Below are positions 1-7,205 of a stretch of DNA of 16,380 nucleotides, piece by piece. The stretch covers positions 1-16,380 of the forward strand of contig CAIZOZ010000047.1 in assembly GCA_903934745.1 (NCBI GenBank), in the 5' to 3' direction. The position numbers and the translations under genes were made by a program. How positions within the stretch are numbered: the stretch's first letter is position 1; each line of letters starts with the position of its first letter. The notes below the pieces were generated by a model that worked only from the letters and a program-made list of their open reading frames with translations, was not told the origin of the DNA and did no database searches. Source of the DNA: an uncultured cyanobacterium (GTDB lineage Bacteria > Cyanobacteriota > Cyanobacteriia > PCC-6307 > Cyanobiaceae).

Positions 1-72
1 CTGTGGGGGCGTGCAGCGGAGCGGAGCCGGAGAGGGCCATGGGGCTGAACAGGCACGGGAGGAACGCTCGCC

Positions 73-1431
73 TCAGCCTCCCACCGGTAGCAGCAGTTCC
101 AGTCGAGCCCCACCATCGGGATGGTTGCCGGCCTGGACGCGACCGCCGTGGGTGAGGGCGATCTGCTGGACGATCGCCAGGCCCAGACCACTGCCGCCCC
201 GACGACTGCGCACCCGGGAGGGGTCGCCGCGGTAGAAGCGCTCGAACAGGCGTTCCTGGTCCTCCTCGCTGAGTCCGGGCCCTTCGTCCCGCACCGTCAG
301 CAGGCACCACTGGTCGGTGGACTGCACCCGCACCCACACACAGCCTCCGTCCGGGCTATAGCGCAGGGCGTTATCGATCAGGTTGAGCAGGGCGCGATGC
401 AGCAGCGACCCATCCCCCTGAATTCGAATCGAGCCGTCGCTGCCGGAGGCGGTGTGGCGATCGCGATCGGCACTCAGGTGTCCTGAGCTGGCGGCGCCGA
501 GGTTGGCGACGGCAGGGCCGTGCTCAAGCGCCTGGCTGTTCTCCTGAACATCGCTGGTCTCACCGGAAGGGCTGTTTGCCTGGGAGTGGCCGAGGCTCTG
601 TTCAAGGGTGCTGGTGGCGCTGTTGAGCTTGGTTGGGCTGTTGACCTTGGGTTCACCGTTGGCTTGGCTCAAGCCCTGGCCATGGCGGTTGTCGACCACC
701 TTCAGCTCAATCCGGATGTGGCGCTGCTCCGCCAGGGGCCGCAGTCCGAGCCACACCTGTTCCACCAGCTGCGGCAGGTCGACCTCGGAGCGCCTCAGGC
801 CATCGCGGGGCAGGGTGTTCTCCAGGCGGGACAGTTGCAGCAGGTCGCCCACCAGCTCCTGCAGCCGCAGCAGCTCCCGCTGCAAGCGTTCCACCAGCAC
901 GGCATTGCCGCTGTTCACCTGGGCGGCCAGGCTGTCTCCCACCAGCAACAGGGCTGTCAGGGGGGTTTTGAGCTCATGGGCCAGATCGCTCACCCAGCGC
1001 TCCTGCTGTTCGAGCTGGGCTTCCAGGGAGCGGCGGCTCTGCAGCACCAGGGCCACCCAGCCTGCCTCGCCGGGCAGAGCGAAGAGCACCAGCTCCTGGC
1101 CTGAACGCTGCCATTCCAGGCGCTGGGTGCGTTGGCGCAGACGGGCATCACGAATCAACTCAGCCAGCTCCGGTGCCGGGCAGACCCGGGTCAATGGCGG
1201 CGTGTGCATCAACGCCGCCCCCAGCACATCAAGCAGTCGTTCAGCCCGGTGATTGATCAGAACCACCTGGTCGGCCGGATCGACGATCAGCCAGCCACTG
1301 GGGCTGGCGTTGAGCCAGCGAATCAGCTGGGTGCTCTCCAGCCGGTTGAAGGGCCGGCGGCCAGGGCTCCGCGGCCGCGGCAACAGCAGGCCGATACCGA
1401 GCCCTAGCAGTGCCGCCAGAAGGAAACCCAC
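73..1431 (-). CDS. phoR: PhoR/SphS-type phosphate sensor histidine kinase
   Basis: Membrane-anchored histidine kinase of the phosphate two-component system, inferred to phosphorylate the response regulator encoded just upstream. Seen in the 452-residue product: one N-terminal hydrophobic segment (about 2-18), a PAS-like region (about 35-75, SGWLIVDPADQVVLIN), HisKA with the phospho-acceptor in SDLAHELKTPLTA (H152), N box LLNLIDNALRY (348-358), G1 box RDEGPGLS (381-388), F box FERFYRGD and G2 box GGSGLGLAI (412-420). All catalytic boxes are intact. The start is GTG at 1431, directly abutting the TGA of the response regulator (TGAGTG), which indicates translational coupling. Odd: about 85-90 low-complexity residues rich in S, N, Q and A (about 246-334) sit in the ATPase domain just before the N box. 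The PhoR/SphS assignment rests on the architecture, the PhoB-type partner and the nearby pstS. Confidence 0.9.
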   Translation of the reverse strand: MGFLLAALLGLGIGLLLPRPRSPGRRPFNRLESTQLIRWLNASPSGWLIVDPADQVVLINHRAERLLDVLGAALMHTPPLTRVCPAPELAELIRDARLRQRTQRLEWQRSGQELVLFALPGEAGWVALVLQSRRSLEAQLEQQERWVSDLAHELKTPLTALLLVGDSLAAQVNSGNAVLVERLQRELLRLQELVGDLLQLSRLENTLPRDGLRRSEVDLPQLVEQVWLGLRPLAEQRHIRIELKVVDNRHGQGLSQANGEPKVNSPTKLNSATSTLEQSLGHSQANSPSGETSDVQENSQALEHGPAVANLGAASSGHLSADRDRHTASGSDGSIRIQGDGSLLHRALLNLIDNALRYSPDGGCVWVRVQSTDQWCLLTVRDEGPGLSEEDQERLFERFYRGDPSRVRSRRGGSGLGLAIVQQIALTHGGRVQAGNHPDGGARLELLLPVGG

Positions 1432-2133
1432 TCAACCGAATCGGTAGCCGAAGCCCCGCACGGTGATCAGATGGACCGGAGCCGAGGGGCTGGCTTCGAG
1501 TTTTTCGCGCAGCCAGCGGATATGAACATCCACAGTTTTGCTATCGCCGAAATAGTCCATACCCCAGACCTGCTCCAGCAATTTGTCGCGGCTCCAGACC
1601 CGACGGGGATGCTGCATGAACAGCTCCAGCAGCCTGTATTCCTTGGGGGAAAGATTCACCTCCAGCCCATCGCGGGTGACGCGACATTCATCCGGATAGA
1701 GCCGCAGGTTGGCATGTTCCAGCACCGTGGGTGCCGCTTCGGCGGTGGGTTGGCTGCGGCGCATCAGGGCGCGGCAGCGGGCCACCAGTTCGCGCATGCC
1801 GAAGGGCTTGATCAGGTAGTCATCCGCACCCACCTCCAGGCCCACCACCCGATCGGTCTCACTGTCGCGGGCACTCACCACCAGGATGGGTGTGCGATCG
1901 CCAGCGCTGCGCAATTGGCGGCAGAGATCCAGCCCTCCCAGTCCCGGCAGCATCAGATCCAGCACCACCAGGGCAAAGCCGCCACCGGCATCGGCGCTGG
2001 CCCGGGTGAGGGTGTCGAGCGCATCGCGACCATTGCCGCAGGCCGTCACCGCGAAACCCTCCAGGACCAAGGCGTCACGGATCGTCTCGCGGATCGTCTC
2101 GTCGTCTTCAACGACCAGCAGGGAAGGTTGCAT
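1432..2133 (-). CDS. phoB: PhoB/SphR-type response regulator
   Basis: OmpR/PhoB-family DNA-binding response regulator, expected to bind Pho boxes when phosphorylated by the adjacent kinase. The receiver domain (about 4-120) has acidic residues E9, D10 and D11, phospho-acceptor D59 in VVLDLMLPG, S87 in VVSARD and K109 in LIKPF. The C-terminal winged helix (about 133-233) has NLSPKEYRLLELF, the recognition region KTVDVHIRWLREKLE and the terminal ITVRGFGYRFG. I chose the ATG at 2133 (233 aa), which starts MQPSLLVVEDD as the family usually does. A GTG at 2181 would add 16 unrelated residues and overlap the stop of the upstream gene by 4 bp (GTGA). It lacks a visible ribosome site but remains possible. 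The gene is 44 bp downstream of the Crp-family gene and abuts the kinase gene. In cyanobacteria this pair is also called SphR/SphS. Confidence 0.92.
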   Translation of the reverse strand: MQPSLLVVEDDETIRETIRDALVLEGFAVTACGNGRDALDTLTRASADAGGGFALVVLDLMLPGLGGLDLCRQLRSAGDRTPILVVSARDSETDRVVGLEVGADDYLIKPFGMRELVARCRALMRRSQPTAEAAPTVLEHANLRLYPDECRVTRDGLEVNLSPKEYRLLELFMQHPRRVWSRDKLLEQVWGMDYFGDSKTVDVHIRWLREKLEASPSAPVHLITVRGFGYRFG

Positions 2134-2177
2134 CCCGCCATTGTCGGTCGGCAGGTGGTCGATCCAGAAGAGGGGGA

Positions 2178-2810
2178 TCACCGGGGGGGCAGATGGCTGA
2201 TCACCAGCCGGCGCTGCCCGTCAAGACTCAGCCAGCCTTCCTGGCGCAGCACCCCGATCACCCGGGTGACGGTGACACGCGTGGTGCCAAGGGCACTGGC
2301 CACCTCCTGGTGGGTGAGTCGCAGATCAAGTCGCAGCCCCTGTTCACAGGCCTGGCCATATTCGGTGGCCAAAAGCTCCAGAAAGCCCCGCACCCGCTCT
2401 TCCACCCGGCGCAGGCCCATCAGGGCCAGCAGCGACTGGGACTGGCGGTAGCGCTTGGTCACCGCCTGCAGCATCGCCACCGCCAGGCTGGCATCGGAAC
2501 GGATTTCCTCCAGGCTCAGGCACAACAGGTCGGTGTCGCAGAGCGTGCGGGCCTCAAAGGCCTCCACATCGGTGAGCGGTTCGCCGAACGGTTCACTCGG
2601 ACCGGCCAGACCCAGCAGCAGGTCGTCGCCGTGGATGGTGATCGCTCCGAGCTTGACCATGCCGCGCACCACCAGCCAGATGCTGTTGCGCAGCATCGGC
2701 ACCTGACTGCCCGCCGCCAGATGCACCAGGGTGCGCTTGCGGTAGCTGGCCTCCAGGAATTCGCGGAATGCACCGCTGCCGGCAGCGCCACGGGACGGCG
2801 TGAACACCAT
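2178..2810 (-). CDS. Crp/Fnr-family transcriptional regulator (PtrA/NtcA-like)
   Basis: First gene of the operon with the phosphate response regulator and kinase. The 210-residue product has an N-terminal cyclic-nucleotide-binding-like beta roll (about 25-105) and a C-terminal Crp-type helix-turn-helix (about 164-195, LTHQEVASALGTTRVTVTRV), which strongly resembles the DNA-binding helix of cyanobacterial NtcA. The usual Arg-Ser cAMP-binding pair is not seen: the corresponding segment reads FGEPLTDVEAFEARTL, so cAMP binding is doubtful. In marine Synechococcus a Crp-family regulator named PtrA takes part in the phosphate-stress response (established knowledge). The operon position makes a PtrA-like role attractive, but this is inference and I do not assign the symbol. 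Start ATG at 2810, no strong Shine-Dalgarno. A Pho box lies 75 bp upstream. Confidence 0.88.
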   Translation of the reverse strand: MVFTPSRGAAGSGAFREFLEASYRKRTLVHLAAGSQVPMLRNSIWLVVRGMVKLGAITIHGDDLLLGLAGPSEPFGEPLTDVEAFEARTLCDTDLLCLSLEEIRSDASLAVAMLQAVTKRYRQSQSLLALMGLRRVEERVRGFLELLATEYGQACEQGLRLDLRLTHQEVASALGTTRVTVTRVIGVLRQEGWLSLDGQRRLVISHLPPR

Positions 2811-2884
2811 GAAAAGCCGTGCAAACGGGTTGGCAAAACTGTATGGAGAGCCACCGAGAGGTGGGCAAAGGGGCGATCATCATT

Positions 2885-2903
2885 CGGTTAAGAGCTGGCT
2901 AAG
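2885..2903 (-). promoter_or_regulatory. Pho box upstream of the crp-phoB-phoR operon
   Basis: Read on the minus strand, two 8-bp units CTTAGCCA (2903-2896) and CTTAACCG (2892-2885) are separated by GCT, giving an 11-bp repeat period. This fits the cyanobacterial SphR-binding consensus PyTTAAPyPyT/A in tandem copies with 3-bp spacers. It faces the Crp-family gene (ATG 2810). The leader also contains a small hairpin (CCACC-TCTC-GGTGG on the minus strand, 2851-2864). A weak -10-like AATGAT follows immediately (2884-2879). Implies autoregulation of the phosphate regulators. Confidence 0.65.
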
Positions 2904-3245
2904 GCGCTCCAGCCAAGCCAGCCGCCGTGCACGTTCCGGTTCCGCTGGCCGCCTGGATCAAGGTGCTGCGCCTGCGCGTTGATCCCCAGCGGCTGCGACC
3001 GGCAGGGCCCGTCGCTGGCTGCCGCAAGGCCGGCGTCGTGAGCCCTGGCTCTCGCCCGGCGAGATGCCGATTGGCAAGCGCCTTCATCACTGGTTCGGGA
3101 CGGCCTGATGCCGGCCCGCGCGGGTTGGGCCTGCTTCCCCCCCGAGTCCTTGAATCTCCGCCAGGCGGCCGCGGGATATCCGCCTGCGCCGAACTCACCT
3201 GCGGCCCCCCAAAGTGGACGTCGGTTTGTGCAAGGCGATTCAACC
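2904..3245. other. Intergenic region between divergent genes, no confident gene
   Basis: High-GC stretch between the Pho box of the regulatory operon and the unrecognised plus-strand gene. Open frames exist on both strands, but their predicted products are Pro/Arg/Gly-rich, lack domains and look like GC-driven artefacts. I see no terminator or RNA gene. The promoter of the downstream gene should lie here, but no clear -35/-10 pair is visible. Confidence 0.5.
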
Positions 3246-3920
3246 GTGGTGAGGAAACAACCCCTGCAGCGGCTGCACCGCTGGCTCCATCAGCAGCTCT
3301 CGACCTGGCTCCAGCGTTTGGCCCCTGCCCCGATCGAGACGGCCGCACCCCTCCAGGTTGCTGCCCAGGCCGCAGTGGCTGGGCCGGTGCTGGCTGCTGC
3401 TCCAGGCCCGGCTGAGGATTCCTTCCAGGCCGGCCCGACGATGATCATGACGTTGCCCAGCCTGGTTCCGCCTACAGGAAGCCTGGCGTTTGCGGCCGAT
3501 CGGGCGGCCCTCTGTCCTGGCCTGCGGGAACCCCTGAGCGTCGAGCAGGCCGTGCTCGCCAGGGATATGACCTTGCTGAAGCGGGAGGCGGCCGATGCCC
3601 TCGCTGCGCTCGGGGCCGCCCATGCCCTGGTCACCTCCGCCCGCCTGGCCCAGGTGCAGGTCCTCAGACCGTTGGTGGAGAAGGGTGAAGTGTCCGGCGA
3701 GGCGCTCAAGGCCCTCGCTGCCGACTATCAGGGCTGGCAGAACGACCAGGTGCGTCTGTTTGATGCCTTGTCGCTGGTGATGCGGATGCAGGTGCCCCAG
3801 GGGCAGGTGTTGGAGCAGGTGGATCCGGCGCTGCGGGAGCAGGCCAAGCAACACCTGGCTTCCCTTTCGGTGGAATATCAGCGTCGTCAGCTGCAGCATC
3901 AGATCAAGCGCCAGGGCTGA
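3246..3920 (+). CDS. Hypothetical protein, helical C-terminal half
   Basis: Not recognised. The frame is open from 3108, but the first part looks unlike protein, so I start at GTG 3246 (224 aa), preceded by AAGG about 10 nt upstream. ATG 3441 is an alternative (159 aa). The N-terminal part has an amphipathic basic helix (RLHRWLHQQLSTWLQRLAP) and then a long Ala/Pro-rich stretch. The C-terminal about 130 residues (from LSVEQAVLARDMTLLKREA to the end) look like a compact all-helical domain with several charged amphipathic helices, ending in a basic QRRQLQHQIKRQG tail. No signal peptide, transmembrane segment or catalytic motif is evident. It lies alone between the phosphate regulatory operon (divergent) and the phycobilisome linker gene 478 bp downstream. 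The coding call rests on protein-like composition of the C-terminal half. Confidence 0.6.
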   Translation: MVRKQPLQRLHRWLHQQLSTWLQRLAPAPIETAAPLQVAAQAAVAGPVLAAAPGPAEDSFQAGPTMIMTLPSLVPPTGSLAFAADRAALCPGLREPLSVEQAVLARDMTLLKREAADALAALGAAHALVTSARLAQVQVLRPLVEKGEVSGEALKALAADYQGWQNDQVRLFDALSLVMRMQVPQGQVLEQVDPALREQAKQHLASLSVEYQRRQLQHQIKRQG

Positions 3921-4398
3921 CTCAGCTCCACCGTCTTTGGGCTGGTGTCGCGGTAAGAAGCGCGCGGGCGGTCGTTCAAGCCTGCTGGCAACCGCTGCCG
4001 GCCCCAATCGCGGCCTGGACCTGACTGGGGTGGTGGCTTTGCAGGGGGGGCTGGGGAGGACACCAGCCCTGGAGCAGCCAGCCGGCCCCAAGGATGGAAG
4101 CCTGCAGCAGCAGGCAGGTGGCGATCGCTGTCAGCGGTGAGTCTCCGTTGCTCAGCACGACGGAATCCTGCATTGGGTGGTTCTACCCATCACAACAGCA
4201 AAAGTCGCCGCCGGACGGTTGTGTTCATCACATGGCGACGCTTGCCAGCTGCCAGCGCTTGTGGTTGGCGGGCGTCTTGATTTTTTTCAGGTCTACAGGA
4301 GAGCCGGGAAAATCGCCTTACGGTTCAACGGTGATCGGTGCGATCCGGCCTTTGGCTGGATCCGCTGACTCCCTCTTCCCCCCTTGCCACCCCCCACC
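3921..4398. other. Long leader/intergenic region before the linker gene
   Basis: No confident gene. A minus-strand frame at 3976-4173 (65 codons, ATG at 4173) could encode a small protein with one hydrophobic segment (TAIATCLLLQASILGAGWLL), but it has no ribosome site and no recognised homologue, so it is only a possibility. A HIP1 octamer (GCGATCGC) lies at 4121-4128. The last 30 bases before the linker ATG are pyrimidine-rich (tracts of C) with no Shine-Dalgarno. The linker promoter should be in this stretch, probably giving a long 5' leader, but I cannot place it. Confidence 0.5.
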
Positions 4399-5373
4399 AT
4401 GACCCTTGTGCAGGCGCCCACTCTGGGCATTGCGCGTTACGCCAACGATCGCCATAAGGAAAGCTGGTCGCACGCCTCGGACAACGACAAGAACGTGATC
4501 ATCCGGGCCGTTTACCGGCAGGTTCTGGGTCAGCAGTATGTGATGGATAACGAGCGCCTGAGTGGTGCGGAATCCCTGTTCAAGGACGGGGCACTGAGCG
4601 TCAGGGAATTCGTGCGAACTGTTGCCAACAGTGGCCTCTATCGTGCTCGTTTCTTTGACAATTGCAATGCTTATCGCTTCATCGAACTCAACTTCAAGCA
4701 TCTGCTTGGTCGGGCTCCTCAGAACAAGGCTGAGATGCTCCATCACTTCACGATCCTGCAGCAACACGGCGTTGAAGCCGAAATTGATTCCTACATTGAC
4801 AGCGCTGAGTATCAGGAGCGCTTTGGCCAGGATGTGGTGCCTTACCTGCATGGCTGGGATTACTCCAAGGGCCATCAGGGCCGTCAATTCTCCTGGCTGA
4901 TGCAGCTGGCTGCAGGCGCTGCCGCTTCCGTCAAGGGCGACCGCAGCGGCATTCAGGCCGCCCTGAATCGGCCCCTGCATCAGAACCAACCGGTGGCCGT
5001 GCGCGGCGCCGCTGGTGCGGTGATCATCCGCAACGTGTCCGTGCGTCGCGACTACAGCGGGATCAGCACCGACGGACCGTTCCGAGCCCTGATTTCGGAT
5101 CAGGCCGGCCTGTATGGCGGTGAAACCCCAGGCGCGGCCCCCAGAAGTGCCTCCCAGGACCATCGCCAGGAGGCGCTCAGGGTTTCGCCAGCTCTGCGTG
5201 GCACCAATACCAGCGGTGCCAGGTTGGTGACCATCAAAGCCACCGGGATCGTCGACAATGCCTACGTGCGCAGCGGCTCCTATGTGCTGCGGGTGCCTTT
5301 CAGCCGCATGAATGAGGCGCTGCAACGGGTGAGTCGTCTGGGCGGCCGGGTGATTGACGTGGTGGTGAACTGA
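4399..5373 (+). CDS. Phycobilisome rod linker polypeptide with C-terminal CpcD-like domain
   Basis: Structural linker that joins phycobiliprotein hexamers in phycobilisome rods on the thylakoid surface. The 324-residue product has the phycobilisome linker domain at about 30-150 with family motifs VIIRAVYRQVLGQQYVMDNER, ALSVREFVRTVA, YRFIELNFKHLLGRAP and EAEIDSYIDSAEYQERFG. A flexible region (about 200-270) follows, then a CpcD-like capping domain at 272-324 (VTIKATGIVDNAYVRSGSYVLRVPF to the end). Length and architecture match CpcC/CpeC/MpeC-type rod linkers. I cannot tell phycocyanin from phycoerythrin association, so no symbol is given. A Cys at about 89 lies inside the conserved linker core. 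The start is ATG 4399 (MTLVQAPTLG); an in-frame TTG at 4384 is less likely. No phycobiliprotein subunit gene is adjacent, so it is detached from a rod operon, and no Pho box is visible. Confidence 0.93.
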   Translation: MTLVQAPTLGIARYANDRHKESWSHASDNDKNVIIRAVYRQVLGQQYVMDNERLSGAESLFKDGALSVREFVRTVANSGLYRARFFDNCNAYRFIELNFKHLLGRAPQNKAEMLHHFTILQQHGVEAEIDSYIDSAEYQERFGQDVVPYLHGWDYSKGHQGRQFSWLMQLAAGAAASVKGDRSGIQAALNRPLHQNQPVAVRGAAGAVIIRNVSVRRDYSGISTDGPFRALISDQAGLYGGETPGAAPRSASQDHRQEALRVSPALRGTNTSGARLVTIKATGIVDNAYVRSGSYVLRVPFSRMNEALQRVSRLGGRVIDVVVN

Positions 5374-5401
5374 GGAGCAGACCACCGCCGGCCCTGGCGC
5401 C

Positions 5402-6040
5402 ATGAATCCCACCCTTTCCACCCGATTGAGGGGTTGGCAGCAGTCTCCGTATTGGAGAGTGCATCCTCCGGCCCCTTGGGCGGTGCCGCTAGAACCTGCC
5501 ACCGCCCTGCTGCATCTGCCTGCCGTGCCAGCCCCAACTGGTGCGGCACTGTCTGGTGCGGCACTGTCTGATGTTGCGTCGTCTGATGCGCCGGCAGAAG
5601 TGGCGCTGGCCGCCGTTGACCTCCCCGTGGCTGGGGAGCGTGCGGTGGGGGCCAGCGTTGTGGCCACCGTTGTGGTTCGAACAGCCGCTGTGCTGGCCGT
5701 GGCCCCGGCCGCGCCGGTTTCGCCCCAGCCCCCGCCGAGGGCGCAACCGCCCCAGCGGCAAACGCCAGCGAGGCTGGCTCGAAACAGCCCGCGGCCCTCT
5801 GCTGCGGGCGATACACGCTCGCGTGTCACCAGCCAGCTCTCGCCGCTGATTGCGGTGTTGATCCTGGCTTTGGTCACCTTGCTGGAGGGCTGGCGGGCGA
5901 TCCGGTTGCTGAGCGGCCAGATCCGTGCGATCTGGGTGGCTCCAGCGGCCGGGGTCCGGGTCCACACCGGTCTGTTCCCGCCGGCTGTTGCCGTTCCCGT
6001 CGGTGTCGCCGGGCCGGCTGGGCCGTCTTCTTGCCGATGA
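5402..6040 (+). CDS. Ala/Pro-rich hypothetical protein, possible membrane segment
   Basis: Not recognised. A 212-residue frame begins 28 bp after the linker stop on the same strand. The N-terminal two thirds are Ala/Val/Pro-rich and disordered-looking. A hydrophobic stretch near 148-165 (SPLIAVLILALVTLLEGW) could be one transmembrane helix. Supporting evidence: a perfect 15-bp tandem duplication (5541-5570) that preserves this frame as GAALS-GAALS. Against it: no clear Shine-Dalgarno, low-complexity composition, and long open frames on the opposite strand over the same bases, as is common at this GC content. Cotranscription with the linker is possible. A role in phycobilisome biology is not supported by any motif. 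Confidence 0.4.
   Translation: MNPTLSTRLRGWQQSPYWRVHPPAPWAVPLEPATALLHLPAVPAPTGAALSGAALSDVASSDAPAEVALAAVDLPVAGERAVGASVVATVVVRTAAVLAVAPAAPVSPQPPPRAQPPQRQTPARLARNSPRPSAAGDTRSRVTSQLSPLIAVLILALVTLLEGWRAIRLLSGQIRAIWVAPAAGVRVHTGLFPPAVAVPVGVAGPAGPSSCR
5541..5570 (+). repeat. 15-bp perfect tandem duplication
   Basis: The unit GTGCGGCACTGTCTG occurs twice without a gap, at 5541-5555 and 5556-5570, followed by a degenerate continuation to about 5590. Its length is a multiple of three, so it adds five codons without shifting the surrounding plus-strand frame. Confidence 0.85.
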
Positions 6041-6090
6041 CGTGGCCAGAGCGGGTTCTCGCCTGATCGACCCAGAGCGAAGGCTCCATG

Positions 6091-6115
6091 AAAAAGGCCC
6101 CCTGCGAAGGGGGCC
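6091..6115 (-). terminator. Rho-independent terminator of pstS
   Basis: On the minus strand, 27 bp after the pstS stop, an 8-bp perfect GC-rich stem (GGCCCCCT / AGGGGGCC, loop TCGC) is followed at once by five T residues (complement of 6091-6095). The T run is only on the pstS side, so it acts for the minus strand. Confidence 0.88.
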
Positions 6116-6141
6116 AGCCATGGTGATCGTTGCGCGATCGA

Positions 6142-7134
6142 CTACTTGCCGATGCTGTCGACGGCGCGGCGGGACTGGCTGAGGATCGATCCCTTGAGGG
6201 GGATGAAGCCGAGCACTTCGCCGCGGAACTGGGTGGTGTTGGTGAGCAGATGCTCCATCGCCTTCTGAATCACCTGGGCTTTTTCGCCGTTGCCGGTTTT
6301 GTAGGCCAGGATCCAGGTCAGCGTGGAGATGGGGTAGCTGGTCTCGCCGGCGGGATTGGGATCTTCTCCAGCCAGCATGCCGTCGAGCCGGATGTTGTTC
6401 AGAGCGGCGGCACCGCTCTTGGCATTGGGCTTGACAAAGCGACCAGCCTTGTTCTGAACGGCGGCTGACTTGATTTTGCCTTTGACGAAGGCTTCACTGA
6501 GATAGCCGATCGAACCGGGGGTGTTGCTGATCGTGCCGGCCACTCCCTCATTGCCTTTGCCGCCAACGCCCACGGGCCACTTGACGCTCTTGCCTTCGCC
6601 CACCTTGCTCTTCCAGTCAGCCGAGAAGGCCGAGAGCGAGTTGGTGAAGGCGAAGGTGGTGCCGGAACCATCCGAACGGTGCACCACCTTGATCGGGCCG
6701 CTACCGCACTTGAGCTCCTCCCAGGTGTCGATCTGGCCGAGGAAGATGCCGGCCACCTGCTTCTGGGTGAGCTTGAGGGCTGGGCAGCTGGCGTTGTTGT
6801 AGGCCACGGCGATCGTGCCGCCGGTGGCGGGGAACTGAATCACACCCCGCTTCACCTTGGCGGCCTCGGCGGGCTTGATCGGTTCATCCGTGGCACCGAA
6901 ATCAACCGTGCCGGCGATGAACTGGCGCACCCCGGCGCCCGAGCCCACCGACTGGTAGTTGACCTTGATGCCCTTGTTGGCGAGGCCCGCAAATGAGGCC
7001 TGATAGAAGGGGGCAGGGAAGGTGGCCCCAGCACCGTTGATGGTGGCGGAGGCCAGCGCTGCAGCGGTGATGGCCAGGCCACCGCCGAAGCTGGCAGTGG
7101 TGCCGAGGATCAGGGCCTTCTTCGCGAAGGTCAT
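6142..7134 (-). CDS. pstS: PstS, periplasmic phosphate-binding protein
   Basis: Substrate-binding protein of the high-affinity phosphate ABC transporter, periplasmic. The 330-residue product has an N-terminal signal sequence (basic MTFAKKA, hydrophobic core, small-residue region ending near LASA at about 30). Phosphate-contact motifs are in order: GAGATFPAPFY (34-44), SVGSGAGVRQF (62-72), DFGATDEP (78-85) and HRSDGSGTT (152-160). Later family motifs such as NTPGSIGYLSEAF are present, so the protein is complete. The start is ATG 7134 with no strong Shine-Dalgarno. Upstream lies a Pho box (7187-7205), downstream a strong terminator. The pstC, pstA and pstB genes are not in the window, so it is an orphan or additional pstS, as is common in picocyanobacteria. 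High expression under phosphate starvation is inferred from the Pho box. Confidence 0.96.
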   Translation of the reverse strand: MTFAKKALILGTTASFGGGLAITAAALASATINGAGATFPAPFYQASFAGLANKGIKVNYQSVGSGAGVRQFIAGTVDFGATDEPIKPAEAAKVKRGVIQFPATGGTIAVAYNNASCPALKLTQKQVAGIFLGQIDTWEELKCGSGPIKVVHRSDGSGTTFAFTNSLSAFSADWKSKVGEGKSVKWPVGVGGKGNEGVAGTISNTPGSIGYLSEAFVKGKIKSAAVQNKAGRFVKPNAKSGAAALNNIRLDGMLAGEDPNPAGETSYPISTLTWILAYKTGNGEKAQVIQKAMEHLLTNTTQFRGEVLGFIPLKGSILSQSRRAVDSIGK

Positions 7135-7186
7135 TGCAATGCCAAGGATGGAGCTCTACCTGGTTAGCGGCCAGCCGACCCCTGGG

Positions 7187-7205
7187 TCGTTATGAGTTGT
7201 TTAAG
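7187..7205 (-). promoter_or_regulatory. Pho box upstream of pstS, overlapping the CHAD stop codon
   Basis: On the minus strand CTTAAACA (7205-7198) and CATAACGA (7194-7187) are separated by ACT, giving the 11-bp period of cyanobacterial Pho boxes. Against PyTTAAPyPyT/A the first unit matches 7 of 8 and the second 6 of 8. The TAA stop of the CHAD gene (7203-7201) lies inside the first unit. The pstS ATG is 52 bp downstream, leaving room for a separate pstS promoter. Confidence 0.6.

Noticed and set aside
1..40. Minus-strand ATG at 40 with an open frame to the window edge (MALSGSAPLHAPT), possibly the next gene after the sensor kinase
   Set aside because: Only 13 codons, no ribosome site and Ala/Pro/Ser composition common in any GC-rich frame. 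Cannot be supported.
3240..4091. 283-codon minus-strand frame opposite the unrecognised plus-strand gene
   Set aside because: Gln/His/Arg-rich product without domains; the plus-strand frame is more protein-like, with regular amphipathic helices.
4277..4305. TTGATT as a -35 element for the linker gene
   Set aside because: No acceptable -10 hexamer at 16-18 bp spacing.
4318..5967. 549-codon minus-strand frame
   Set aside because: It is the complement of the clearly real phycobilisome linker gene and extends into low-complexity sequence; a GC-driven shadow.
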